Below, in pieces: positions 8,639-17,698 of a stretch of 64,000 nucleotides of DNA. Under the pieces are notes generated by a model. The model made no database searches and was not told where the DNA came from. It saw only the letters and a program-made list of their open reading frames with translations. The stretch is from Microbulbifer litoralis (lineage in GTDB: Bacteria; Pseudomonadota; Gammaproteobacteria; Pseudomonadales; Cellvibrionaceae). The stretch covers positions 744,001 to 808,000 of the forward strand of contig NZ_JALKCV010000001.1 in NCBI RefSeq assembly GCF_023634065.1, written 5' to 3'. Positions within the stretch are counted from its first letter, which is position 1; each line of letters opens with the position of its first letter. The position numbers and the translations under genes are program-made.

Positions 8639-10879
8639 ATGACTTCACCATTCAAAACCGGCTTCACATCGATCGCCAAACCGCGGCGGCTACTGCCGCT
8701 GGTTATCGCCGTGGCCGGGGCCACCTCAGCCCAGGCCGACCAGCAGTCGGTCATTGAAGAGGTCACGGTTACCGCACAGAAACGCCAGCAGTCCATGCAG
8801 GATGTCTCTGTCGCCGTGAGTGCATTTTCCGGCGACGCCATCGAAAAAATGGGTTTCGAGGAAGGGCTGGATATTACCCAACAGGTGCCCAACATGAATT
8901 TCTTCGCCATCTTTGGCGAAGCCTCCAGTCCGTCCGTCAGCCTGCGCGGTATCAGCCTGGTGAATTTTTCCGACTCCTGGGAATCGCCGGTATCCATCTA
9001 TGTCGATGACGTCTATCGCGGCAACCCGGCCGGTTCGGCGATACAGTTGTTCGACCTGGAGCGGGTAGAGGTACTGCGCGGCCCGCAGGGCACCCTCTAC
9101 GGTCGCAACACCACCGGCGGCCTGGTGCACTATGTCTCGCGCAAACCCACCGACGATTTTGAGGCGCGGGCCAGTGCCAGTTACGGCAGCTATTCCGAGC
9201 GGATTGTGGAAGGGTCCGTCAGCGGGCCCATCAGCGACAGTGTACGCGGGCGCGTTGCGGTGAAAAGTACCGTGAACGACGGCTGGCAGACCAACACCGT
9301 AAGCGGCGACAAACTGAATGATACCGACAGCTTCGGCTACCGCACCCAGTTGGAATTCGACCTTGCCGAAAGCGGCAGCCTGCTGCTGAATGTGCACGGC
9401 AGCAAGGCAGATCAGGGATCTGTCGGGTTTGCACATATGGGCTATCTGGAAGAGGCGACAGCGGGTGCTGCGACCTGCTCCATCTCCCGCATTCAGAACG
9501 GCCTATGTACCAGCAACAGTTTTGGTATGACTGGCGAGGAAGCGGTCAACGGTAAATTCGATCCGGAGCACATTGCCAGTGGCGCCACGGACGGCCTGGG
9601 TACCGAAATCGATACTTTTGGCACCTCTGCGACAGTGAATTGGGATTTCGAAAATTTCAGCCTGACTTCGATCACCGCCTACGAGGAACTGGACAAATTC
9701 CTGCAGGACGACGGCGACGGCACCGCCGTTATTTACTTCGACGAGCAATACGGCGTGGACGCCGAACAGTACACCCAGGAGATCCGCCTGAACGGCAGTA
9801 CCGATAACACCACCTGGGTGACCGGCTTCTACTACTACAAGGACGACCGCGGCCTGCTCACGGAATCTCCCACCACTGCCGACTGGGGAGAAGACGAAAG
9901 CGGCCTCCTTCATCGCGAAATCGTCACCCTCGACACCACCTCCTGGGCCCTGTTCGGCCAGACAGAATACGACCTGAACCCGGAACTGACACTGGTAACC
10001 GGCCTGCGCTATACCGAAGAGGACCGCGATTTTACCGAGGTGTCCGGACCGGCTTTCGGCGAAGACCTCGATGTCGTAGACGACCTGAGCGATAGCGCCA
10101 CCACCGGCCGCGTCGGCCTGGACTGGCGCCCCAGTGCGGGCACCCTCGCCTATGCCAGTTTCTCCACCGGCTTCAAGAGCGGCGGTTTTTCCGGCAGCTA
10201 CAACGCCAACGAACTCGCCACAAAACCGGTCGGCGCGGAGAATATCCAGAACTTCGAGCTGGGCCTGAAGACCACGGTCGCCGATCGCTTCCGCATCAAT
10301 GCGGCTGCATTCAACTATGTGGTGGAAGACTACCAGGCGCAGGTATTTATCACGGTCGAGGACGGCAGCATCATCACCAACGCCGGCGATGTCACCGGCA
10401 CCGGTGCGGAGATCGAGATCACCGCGCCGATCACGGACAACTTCGAAGTGATCGGCGGCGCCGGCTGGCTGACCACCGAATTCGACTCCGAACAAATCTT
10501 CGAGGTCGCCGGTGATTTCTATGCACTGGACGGCAACGAACTGCCCTCGGCCCCGGAGTTCACCTACAACCTGATGGCCCGCTACTACCTGAGCCTGGGC
10601 GACAGCGGTGAGCTGGTGTTCCAGGGGGACTACGCCTGGCAGGCGGATCACTTCCTGCAGATCGAGAACGACCCCTACTCCAGGCAGGACAGCTACGGCC
10701 TGGCCAACGCCAGTATCAGCTGGCATTCGCCCAGCGACAGCTACAGCATCGAGGGCTTTGTCCGCAACCTGACCGACGAGGAGTACTTCACCTACCAGAA
10801 CACGCTGGGTACAGACTGGGGCTACGGCGTCTGGGGTCAGCCGCGCACTGCCGGTGTGCGTCTGAACTGGCAGCTTTAA
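8639..10879 (+). CDS. TonB-dependent receptor (siderophore/FyuA-like type)
   Basis: A complete 746-residue outer-membrane TonB-dependent receptor. It has a signal peptide ending AQAD, the TonB box EEVTVTAQKRQQSMQDV, a plug domain (SVSLRGISLVNFSDS; VEVLRGPQGTLYGRNTTGGLVHYVSRKPTDDF) and a beta-barrel ending in GVRLNWQL. The phrases QDVSVAVSAFSGDAIEKMG and YGRNTTGG are characteristic of the large subgroup abundant in marine gammaproteobacteria and sphingomonads. These receptors import varied organic molecules, not only siderophores. The start has AAAAGGAG nearby. The divergent amidohydrolase and the downstream AraC-type regulator suggest one substrate-specific unit. The ligand is unknown. Confidence 0.93.
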   Translation: MTSPFKTGFTSIAKPRRLLPLVIAVAGATSAQADQQSVIEEVTVTAQKRQQSMQDVSVAVSAFSGDAIEKMGFEEGLDITQQVPNMNFFAIFGEASSPSVSLRGISLVNFSDSWESPVSIYVDDVYRGNPAGSAIQLFDLERVEVLRGPQGTLYGRNTTGGLVHYVSRKPTDDFEARASASYGSYSERIVEGSVSGPISDSVRGRVAVKSTVNDGWQTNTVSGDKLNDTDSFGYRTQLEFDLAESGSLLLNVHGSKADQGSVGFAHMGYLEEATAGAATCSISRIQNGLCTSNSFGMTGEEAVNGKFDPEHIASGATDGLGTEIDTFGTSATVNWDFENFSLTSITAYEELDKFLQDDGDGTAVIYFDEQYGVDAEQYTQEIRLNGSTDNTTWVTGFYYYKDDRGLLTESPTTADWGEDESGLLHREIVTLDTTSWALFGQTEYDLNPELTLVTGLRYTEEDRDFTEVSGPAFGEDLDVVDDLSDSATTGRVGLDWRPSAGTLAYASFSTGFKSGGFSGSYNANELATKPVGAENIQNFELGLKTTVADRFRINAAAFNYVVEDYQAQVFITVEDGSIITNAGDVTGTGAEIEITAPITDNFEVIGGAGWLTTEFDSEQIFEVAGDFYALDGNELPSAPEFTYNLMARYYLSLGDSGELVFQGDYAWQADHFLQIENDPYSRQDSYGLANASISWHSPSDSYSIEGFVRNLTDEEYFTYQNTLGTDWGYGVWGQPRTAGVRLNWQL

Positions 10880-10891
10880 GTCCCCTCCGCC

Positions 10892-10920
10892 GGCCCCGCC
10901 CAGTCGGGCGGGGCCATTTC
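10892..10920 (+). terminator. terminator after TonB receptor
   Basis: Perfect 10-bp GC-rich stem (10892-10901 with 10906-10915, loop AGTC), 12 bases after the stop codon, followed by ATTTCC. The T-run is short, but position and stem strength fit a terminator. Confidence 0.7.
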
Positions 10921-11493
10921 CAGCCCGGTTCCGGGGACAGCGGATAGAGGCCCACTTCCGGAAAGATCACTACCACCGGGAAACGCCTGCTACACGCAAC
11001 GAAACAGAAGGCAAAAACGAAAATAAAGAATTAAGTTCTCATTAAAATAAAATAAGTAGTCTTTAATTTCCCTGCAGGCCGACATTTTCAGCCGTATTTC
11101 CTGCGCATTTGTCGTCAAGTATCAAAATTGTGTCCCAAATTAACGAGATCCCTGTTTGGCGGGTTATTACTTTATACCCACAACAGATAAGCCGCCCGAC
11201 TCCCAGGTCGGGCACTCTGACTCGGTGAGCTCACAGAGAAGTAACGAGAACAATAACCGGAGTGGAGGTTGGTATGACTCCCGCAACTGAGCCCGATTCA
11301 GCGTCGGACCCAATCACCACCTGTTACGACAGCCGCGATGACGCGGCCGCAATCAACCTTCCCTGTGCCCGTTTCAGCGCTGGCTGATATCGAACAATTT
11401 TTACCGGTACACCAAATCGGCGGCCCGACAACATTTCCGGCCACCGCGTACCAGATCCTGCAGAGCGCGGGGCAGAGTTGGGACAACAACAAT
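10921..11493. other. intergenic region before AraC-type regulator
   Basis: 573 bases with no confident gene. An AT-rich block near 11010-11070 is a likely promoter area. A 7-bp hairpin (GCCCGAC/GTCGGGC, 11194-11213) lies midway. An in-frame ATG at 11338 would extend the next gene by 52 residues, but it lacks a ribosome site and family support. Confidence 0.4.
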
Positions 11494-12540
11494 ATGACAT
11501 TGCTGATCAGAACCACTTCATTAACGGGGTTTTATGAGCTGGTTACCAGGCTTAACGGCAATCCGGATACCCTGCTGCGTCGATTCCATATCGATCCGGC
11601 CAAGGTCATCAAGCTCGAGGGAGTGCTGCCCTACAGCACCAAGATCAATCTGATAGAAGAGGCGGCCCGCCAACTGGATTGTGCCGATTTCGGCCTGCGC
11701 CTGGCACAGGAGCAGGACCTGATGGTCATGGGGCCCATTGCCGCGGTCGCGCTGAATGCGCCCACGGTCGGCGAGGCGATGGAAAATATCGCCAGCTACG
11801 TGCACTACCACTCGCCGGGTATTCGCCTGGTCCTCGACCGGGACAGCCACCCGGACGAGGTCTACCTGAAGCTCGAACTGAACGGGGAACTGCCCTACCA
11901 GCAACAGAGCCTGGAACACGCCCTGGGCCAGGCCCACAATTCGCTGAAAATGCTGTACGGCCGCGACTTCCGTCCGCTGGCCGTGCTGATGCGACCAGCG
12001 GCTTCACCGGGGCACGAGCGCTACCAGCAGTATTTCCAGGCTCCGGTTTTCTTCGCTCGCGAATGCGATGCACTGGTCCTCAACCGGGCGCACCTGGACA
12101 GGGCCATCGACCAGAACAACCCGGCATTGCACGAGCTGCTGGGCGAGTATATCAACGACGCCCTGCTGGATGAGCCACTGGACCTGCCCCACCAGGTAAA
12201 GCAGTTGATCCACCGGCTGCTGCCGACACAGCGCTGCAACCTGCAGACGGTTTCCCAGCAATTGGGGTTGCACAAACGCACACTGCAGCGCCGGCTCGCC
12301 GAGCAGGACATCATCTTCGAGGAGCTGGTGGACGGTATCCGCCGCGAACGCGCCGACAACTACCTGTCGCTGCCCGAGATGCCCATGACCCAGATCGCGG
12401 GCCTGCTGGGCTACCGGGAACAGAGCTCCTTCAACCGCGCCTGCCGCCGCTGGTACGGGATAACGCCACTGAAGCGACGCCGGGAACTACAGCAATCGGC
12501 GCTGCTGGAAGAGGCGCAGGCAGTCGAAACCATTTTCTGA
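11494..12540 (+). CDS. AraC-family transcriptional regulator (arabinose-binding-N type)
   Basis: A 348-residue regulator. The N-terminal sensor domain resembles the family often annotated OruR/ArgR-like (SLTGFYELVTRLNGNPDTLLRRFHID... LRLAQEQDLMVMGPIAAVALNAPTVGEA). The C-terminus has two AraC helix-turn-helix motifs (LQTVSQQLGLHKRTLQRRLAEQ and MTQIAGLLGYREQSSFNRACRRWYGITP). I chose the ATG at 11494 because its N-terminus and total length match this family. It lies downstream of, and in the same direction as, the TonB receptor, so it may control the receptor/amidohydrolase pair; that is inferred from position alone. It converges with cobO. Confidence 0.88.
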   Translation: MTLLIRTTSLTGFYELVTRLNGNPDTLLRRFHIDPAKVIKLEGVLPYSTKINLIEEAARQLDCADFGLRLAQEQDLMVMGPIAAVALNAPTVGEAMENIASYVHYHSPGIRLVLDRDSHPDEVYLKLELNGELPYQQQSLEHALGQAHNSLKMLYGRDFRPLAVLMRPAASPGHERYQQYFQAPVFFARECDALVLNRAHLDRAIDQNNPALHELLGEYINDALLDEPLDLPHQVKQLIHRLLPTQRCNLQTVSQQLGLHKRTLQRRLAEQDIIFEELVDGIRRERADNYLSLPEMPMTQIAGLLGYREQSSFNRACRRWYGITPLKRRRELQQSALLEEAQAVETIF

Positions 12541-12548
12541 AGACACCG

Positions 12549-13169
12549 CTACCACTCGACACCCTTGCGCGCCGCGACACCATCGTTGAAGGCGTGCTTG
12601 AGCGCGCGCATCTCGGTGACGGTATCCGCCGCGTCCCTGAGATACTGTTTGGCACCGCGGCCGGTCATCACCACCGACTGCTCCGGCGGACGCTGTGCCA
12701 GGGCATCGAGCACCTCGCCCTTGTTGAGCCAGTGGTAGTTGAGGGCATAGGTCAGCTCGTCGAGCACCACCAGGTAGACACTATCGTCGCGCAGCGCCGC
12801 CAGCGCCCTGTCCCAGAGTGCCCGCGCCGCCGCCTTGTCCGCCTCGAAATCCTGGGTCTCCCAGGTAAAGTCGGTGCCCATCTCATACCACTGCAGCGGG
12901 TATTGCTCTGGCGGCAGGCGGCCGAGCAGGTTTTTCTCGCCGCACTCCCAGGCCCCCTTGATGAACTGCGCCACCACCACCCGGTAGCCGTAGCCCAGCG
13001 CGCGGGTCGCCGTGCCCACCGCGGCGGTGGTCTTGCCCTTGCCGTCGCCGGTGTAGAGCACTACCACACCCCGCTCCTGCAGCGCCCGGGCCACGCCGGC
13101 GTCGACGATTTCCTTGCGCGCCTGCATGCGCTTCCTGTGGCGCCCTGCCCTGTCTTCCGGACCGCTCAC
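12549..13169 (-). CDS. cobO: cob(I)yrinic acid a,c-diamide adenosyltransferase
   Basis: A 206-residue corrinoid adenosyltransferase of the CobA/CobO/BtuR family. It transfers the adenosyl group of ATP to cob(I)alamin or its precursors, making coenzyme B12. The P-loop is TGDGKGKTTAA (near residues 40-50); other signatures are ALGYGYRVVVAQFIKG, WETQDFEADKAAA and LVVLDELTYALNYHW. The start is GTG with a strong AGGAGG about 7 bases upstream. It belongs functionally with the btuB and btuFCD genes that follow, pointing to uptake of cobinamide or cobalamin and its adenosylation. No corrin-ring synthesis genes are present in the window. Confidence 0.95.
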   Translation of the reverse strand: MSGPEDRAGRHRKRMQARKEIVDAGVARALQERGVVVLYTGDGKGKTTAAVGTATRALGYGYRVVVAQFIKGAWECGEKNLLGRLPPEQYPLQWYEMGTDFTWETQDFEADKAAARALWDRALAALRDDSVYLVVLDELTYALNYHWLNKGEVLDALAQRPPEQSVVMTGRGAKQYLRDAADTVTEMRALKHAFNDGVAARKGVEW

Positions 13170-13267
13170 TGAATGACCTCCTGACTGAATGGACTCCCGA
13201 TTAGAACCTGTAACCGATTCCGCTTAAACTCGGGGGAGCTTCGATAATAACGACAGCGGATACGACC

Positions 13268-14605
13268 GTGCGCAAACTCCTCTCGAGCCTGCTACTGCTG
13301 ACTTCCACCACCTGTAGCGCACAATTTGCGCCGTCGACCTTCGCCCTGCGCGCGGGGGAATTACAGCCCACGACCTACGGCCTGGAGATCGTGCGCGTCG
13401 GGCTCTGGCAACCGGGGAACGGCGCCGATGAGACCGCCGACACCACCGGCGCGGAAATCGATACCGTGCTGGCCGCCGCCAGCATCGCCAACTACAAGGC
13501 GCAGATCAAGGCGCTGGAGATACAGCAGGGGCCCTACGCCACCGGGCTCCCCGAAGCGCTGAGCGGCCTGGGGCACAACTACCGCAGTATCGGCGATTTC
13601 GACGGTGCTATCCGCAGCTTCAAACGCGCCGTCCACCTCACCCGTATCAACCGGGGGCCCTACAACCGGGATCAACTGCCGCTGCTGGACAACCTGCGCG
13701 AATCCCTGTTCGCGGCCGACGAGATGCCCGAACTCGATGGCCTGCAGGAATACATCTACCGGGTACACAGGAAGGTATTCGAGCCCGGCGACCCGGAGTT
13801 GCAGGCCGCTACACGGGACTACGTGGCCTGGCAGCGCTCCGCCTACCTGCAGGAACTGGGGGGCGGGGAGCAGCGCCTGCAAGCCCTGGACGCACTGTTT
13901 GACGATACACTGGCCGGCCTGCGGCAACAGGACGCATCGCCGGCCAGCCTGCTGCAGCCCCTGAACGATTCCCTGGCACTGGCCTACCTGTTCGGCGACC
14001 TGTCCGAGCGACACCGGGATGACTTCAGCGTCCAGTTCGGCCACTCGCCACTGGCGCCCCACCCGATGATGTACACCTCCGCGGCCGGCGAATCGCCACA
14101 GGAGCGGCTGCAGCAAATCCACTACCGGAAAGGCCTGCGCCTGACCGGGGAACTGACCGAGGCCGCCGGCGAGGATCCGGAGACCCGCGCCCGCGCCCTG
14201 GTTGCCGAGGGCGACTGGTATCGCTGGCACGACAAACGCCACAGCGCGCGCCGCAGCTACCGGGAGGCCTACGAACTGCTCGGCGGGCACGAGCACGCGG
14301 AGGCGCTCCGCACAAAGCTCTTCGCCGCTCCCACCGAGCTGCCGGCCAACCTCGCCTTCCAGCCCGATATCCAGTTCGGCGAACGCACTCCCCGCGGCCG
14401 CGCCAGGGTCCGCTACACCGTCACCCGCAATGGCCGCCTGAAAGACCTGGAAATCCTCGAGATCACTCCGGAGGAAGACCGCGGGGCCAGGATTGTCGCC
14501 AGCCGCCTACTGCGCGATATGGTGTTCCGCCCGCGCCTGGAGGACGGCGAGGCCGTGGACACCGAGGGCGTGGAGCGGGAGTACGTATTCTTCGACGATC
14601 GCTGA
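13268..14605 (+). CDS. exported TPR protein with TonB C-terminal-like domain
   Basis: A 445-residue protein with a signal peptide (MRKLLSSLLLLTSTTCSA-QF) and a GTG start. A tetratricopeptide-like helix pair is visible near residues 97-120 (LGHNYRSIGDFDGAIRSFKRAV), and further helical repeats follow (WYRWHDKRHSARRSYREAYELLG). The last ~85 residues (FQPDIQFGERTPRGRARVRYTVTRNG... VASRLLRDMVFRPRLEDGEAV) resemble a TonB C-terminal domain, but without an N-terminal transmembrane anchor of the usual TonB kind. It is probably a periplasmic protein that may contact TonB systems or act in envelope homeostasis. Its place between cobO and btuB, convergent with btuB, may be chance. Confidence 0.75.
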   Translation: MRKLLSSLLLLTSTTCSAQFAPSTFALRAGELQPTTYGLEIVRVGLWQPGNGADETADTTGAEIDTVLAAASIANYKAQIKALEIQQGPYATGLPEALSGLGHNYRSIGDFDGAIRSFKRAVHLTRINRGPYNRDQLPLLDNLRESLFAADEMPELDGLQEYIYRVHRKVFEPGDPELQAATRDYVAWQRSAYLQELGGGEQRLQALDALFDDTLAGLRQQDASPASLLQPLNDSLALAYLFGDLSERHRDDFSVQFGHSPLAPHPMMYTSAAGESPQERLQQIHYRKGLRLTGELTEAAGEDPETRARALVAEGDWYRWHDKRHSARRSYREAYELLGGHEHAEALRTKLFAAPTELPANLAFQPDIQFGERTPRGRARVRYTVTRNGRLKDLEILEITPEEDRGARIVASRLLRDMVFRPRLEDGEAVDTEGVEREYVFFDDR

Positions 14606-14631
14606 CCCGCAGCTGCCCCCCAATCCCGTAG

Positions 14632-14658
14632 CCCGGATGGAGCGAAGCGGAATCCGGG
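14632..14658. repeat. REP-type palindrome
   Basis: Imperfect palindrome between convergent genes: arms CCCGGAT (14632-14638) and ATCCGGG (14652-14658) around a GCGAAGC core. It is preceded by GTAG, as in a REP family common in gammaproteobacteria. It may also act as a two-way terminator. Confidence 0.7.
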
Positions 14659-14668
14659 AGGACCGCCC

Positions 14669-16522
14669 CTACAGCGTCAGTTGCACACCGGCGTAAACCG
14701 CCGCACCGGCGGTGTGGAAGCCGGCCACCTCGCGGTAGTCCTCATCCAGCACATTTTCGCCGCGCAGGGTCAGGCGCACTCTGTCCGTCAGGCGGTAGGC
14801 TGCATTCAGGTCCAGCTTGTCGTAGTCGTCCAGCATGACGCCGCTAACATCGAGCCGGTCCTGCACCTGCCGCCAGTTGCCATTCAGGGTCAGGCGGTCG
14901 CCCAGCAGGCTGTAGCTGAGGCCCAGGTTGTACACCTGCTGCGGCACCTGCTGGCGCTGCTCGCCCTGTGTGTCGGTGCTATCCAGCCAGGTGCCGTTCA
15001 GGTACCAGTCGAAGCTCTGCCCCAGCGCTCCGGACAGTGCCAGCTCCACGCCCTGTGACTGGCTGTCGCCGTCGTTCTGGCCGTAGGCGCCCCAGGAACC
15101 GAGAACATTGTCGTAGAAGATCGCGTCGGTGATTTCCTGGTCGAAATACACCAGCTCCAACTGCAGCAGCTGGGCCAGTTGATATTCGAGACCCAATTCA
15201 TAACCGCGGCTGGTCTCGGGGCCCACTGCCGGCACGCCCTCGCTCAGGTTGAGACTGATCTCGTAGGGACTGGGCGCGCGGTAACCGGTGCCGTAGCTGG
15301 CGCGGTATTTCAGCTGTTGCTCGTCGCCCAGCAATACCGGGTATGCGACGCTCGCGCGCCAGCTGTTGTGGTCTTCGGTCTCCAGACTGTCGCGGCGATA
15401 ACCCAGGGTATAGAAAACCGTATCCGCGATATCGGCGTGCCACTCGGCGAAAAGCCCCAGGCTGTCGATATCCTGTTCGTCGGAAACACTGGTAAATTCC
15501 TGCTGCTCGTACTCGCCGCCCCACAGCAGGCGGCCGCCGGCCAGGTCGCTGTGGCCGACGTAGTTCAGTTCATCGATGGTACCGTCCACAGCGTAAGTGC
15601 TCTCTCCCAGTGAGAGGCTGTCGCGCTCGATTTCCTGCTGTGAAACCGCTAACTCGTGACCGCCAACGGTCGTGCGATAGTTGCCGCGCAGGCTGGCACT
15701 GGTCTGGGTATATTCGTCCAGGCAGTCCTCGGTGGAACCGAAGGTGGCGGGATCGTAGCAGCCGTCGTAGCCGGTCTCGGCATCGATGCGGCGCAGTTGC
15801 CCCTCCAGCGAAAACTGCTCGTTGAAGTCGTAGCCCACACGCGCGCTGCCGCTCAGGTTGTCGTAGCCGTCGCGCTCGCCGCTGGTGTCCGCTTCCTGCG
15901 CATTGAAACCGTCGGTGGAGAGATCGGACAGGCTCAGGTCGTAATTCCAGCGCTCACTGCTGCCACCCAGCCCGACACTGGCCTGCTGCGTGCCGTAGCG
16001 TCCTGTCTCGGCGGACAGGTGCCCGCGCAGCGGCTCGTCGGCCCGCTTGCTGATGATATTGATCACGCCGCCGGCACCGGCGCCGTACATCATGCCCTGC
16101 GGGCCGCGCAATACCTCGATACGCTCGATATCCGACGCCTGCAGGTGCTGGAACTGGGCGCCCACCTGGGGCGCGGACGGATCGGCAATATTGACGCCGT
16201 CGAGCAATACCAGCGTGCGGTAATTGCTCTCGCCGCGCAGGTACACGGAGCTGACCTTGCCGGCGCCGCCGTTATTGCTGACGGAGACCCCCGGCAAGGT
16301 GCGCACCACATCCAGCAGGCTGCTGTAGCCCAGGCGCTCGATATCGGCAGCGGTCAGTACCGACACGGACACGCCGCTTTCGCGCTTCGGTGTTTCCACG
16401 CGGTTGCCGGTAACGATGATCTGTTCCAGATCCGCAGCCGTTTCGGATTCCTGCGCAACGGATGGCAATGACAGGCCGGCGGCGGTCGCAGTCACTGCCG
16501 CCGCGAGAAGTGTTCTTTTCAT
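14669..16522 (-). CDS. btuB: TonB-dependent vitamin B12 receptor BtuB
   Basis: A 617-residue outer-membrane receptor for cobalamin uptake. It has a signal peptide ending SVAQ, the TonB box DLEQIIVTGNRVETPKRES, a plug (LLDVVRTLPGVSVSNNGGAGKVSSVYLRG; VEVLRGPQGMMYGAGAGGVINIISK) and a barrel ending VYAGVQLTL. Length and the compact barrel match BtuB (about 600 residues). The B12 assignment rests mainly on a cobalamin riboswitch in its leader and on the adjacent btuFCD and cobO genes. The ATG has GGGGAA upstream. Expression should fall when adenosylcobalamin is plentiful. Confidence 0.95.
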   Translation of the reverse strand: MKRTLLAAAVTATAAGLSLPSVAQESETAADLEQIIVTGNRVETPKRESGVSVSVLTAADIERLGYSSLLDVVRTLPGVSVSNNGGAGKVSSVYLRGESNYRTLVLLDGVNIADPSAPQVGAQFQHLQASDIERIEVLRGPQGMMYGAGAGGVINIISKRADEPLRGHLSAETGRYGTQQASVGLGGSSERWNYDLSLSDLSTDGFNAQEADTSGERDGYDNLSGSARVGYDFNEQFSLEGQLRRIDAETGYDGCYDPATFGSTEDCLDEYTQTSASLRGNYRTTVGGHELAVSQQEIERDSLSLGESTYAVDGTIDELNYVGHSDLAGGRLLWGGEYEQQEFTSVSDEQDIDSLGLFAEWHADIADTVFYTLGYRRDSLETEDHNSWRASVAYPVLLGDEQQLKYRASYGTGYRAPSPYEISLNLSEGVPAVGPETSRGYELGLEYQLAQLLQLELVYFDQEITDAIFYDNVLGSWGAYGQNDGDSQSQGVELALSGALGQSFDWYLNGTWLDSTDTQGEQRQQVPQQVYNLGLSYSLLGDRLTLNGNWRQVQDRLDVSGVMLDDYDKLDLNAAYRLTDRVRLTLRGENVLDEDYREVAGFHTAGAAVYAGVQLTL

Positions 16523-16654
16523 GGTTGTTCCCCAATCTCGAAATAAAGGACGGATTGAGGGAGGGTGAGTGCAATCGGTGCGCGGACAGGGTGGGAGCAC
16601 ACAGATCGGACAAAGCCCTCCGCTTTATCCTCGAACCGGATCTGGTCCGGACGA

Positions 16655-16810
16655 CAATCACCGAGGGCCGGTATCGGGCTTATCGGTTTAACAACCGAAT
16701 CACCGTTGCGGGGGCAGCGCCGGAATACCTGCAAAAATCAGGGGCATCACCGGACTTCCCGTTTAACCCGACCAAGCGCATCTGCGCTGCCGGGCACCCT
16801 GGGCGGCCGG
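16655..16810 (-). promoter_or_regulatory. cobalamin riboswitch in btuB leader
   Basis: Read on the minus strand, the leader holds the conserved cobalamin-riboswitch blocks in the right order: GGGAAGTCCGGTGA (complement of 16747-16760), the highly conserved GCTGCCCCCGCAACGGT (complement of 16702-16718), and the B12-box-like AAGCCCGATACCGGCC (complement of 16666-16681). The 3' edge is about 133 bases before the btuB start. A CCGGA/TCCGG hairpin follows near 16635-16650. As in other Gram-negative btuB leaders, control is probably at translation initiation or by early termination; which one cannot be read. Confidence 0.93.
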
Positions 16811-16927
16811 CAGTATAACAGCGGTTGTCCGGTATCAGGTAGGGTGTGCCGTGCGCACCGCCCGGGGCAAGCGCTGCGCAATCGCCCGTCGCGGCAATAC
16901 GGAGGCGGGCTTTCCGCCCCGCACTCC

Positions 16928-17698
16928 CTACAACAGGTCCAGCGGTACAAAATCGGCTACGCCATCGCGCCAGCGGAATTCGCAGCTGACGCCGTAGACA
17001 TCGCCGATCAGGGCCGGGGTGAACACATCCTGCGGGGCGCCCTGCGCGGCCAGGCGGCCGTCGCAAAGCAGCAGGATGCGATCGCAGAAGCGCGCCGCCA
17101 GGGACAGGTCGTGCAGGGCCAGCACCACGGTTTTACCGGCGTCCGCCTGGTTGCGGAAGGTGTGCATCAATTGCAGCTGGTGGCGGATATCCAGCGCCGC
17201 GGTGGGTTCGTCGGCAATCAGCAGCGGCGCGTCGCCAACCAACAGCCGCGCCAGTTGCACCCGCCGCAGTTCGCCACCGGACAGGCGGGTGACCGCGCGG
17301 CCCGACAGATGGGTGGCATCCACCAGTTCCAGCGCCGCGGCAACCCGCTGCGGCCGATCGGCGGCACGCCCCCAGGGCAACAGACCGAGCGCCACCAGGT
17401 CGGCGACGCACAGGCTCCAGGCCGGCGCCTCCGATTGCGGCAGGTAGGCACACAGGCGCGCGCGCTCGGCGGCGGGAATCGCGGTTGCATCGCGGTCGCC
17501 CAACTCGATGTGGCCACTCGCCGGTGCCAGTACGCCGGCCAGGGTTTCCAGCAGGCTGCTCTTGCCGGCGCCATTGGGGCCCACGACGGCAGTCAGTTCA
17601 CCGGGGCTGAAAGCGCAGTTGATCTCGCGCAGTACCGGCGTGCGGCGGCGTTCGAGGGACAGGTCGCGACAGGAAACCTGCAGTGTCGGAGTCTTCAC
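16928..17698 (-). CDS. btuD: cobalamin ABC transporter ATP-binding protein
   Basis: A 256-residue ABC ATPase of the FecE/BtuD type that drives cobalamin import across the inner membrane. Walker A is VVGPNGAGKSSLLE, the signature is RLSGGELRRVQLARLL, Walker B is LLIADEPTAALD, and the switch histidine is in LALHDLSLAAR. The start is GTG and overlaps the btuC stop by four bases (GTGA), showing translational coupling. It is last in the operon. The protein alone could serve a siderophore importer, but the B12 context makes cobalamin the likely cargo. Confidence 0.9.
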   Translation of the reverse strand: MKTPTLQVSCRDLSLERRRTPVLREINCAFSPGELTAVVGPNGAGKSSLLETLAGVLAPASGHIELGDRDATAIPAAERARLCAYLPQSEAPAWSLCVADLVALGLLPWGRAADRPQRVAAALELVDATHLSGRAVTRLSGGELRRVQLARLLVGDAPLLIADEPTAALDIRHQLQLMHTFRNQADAGKTVVLALHDLSLAARFCDRILLLCDGRLAAQGAPQDVFTPALIGDVYGVSCEFRWRDGVADFVPLDLL

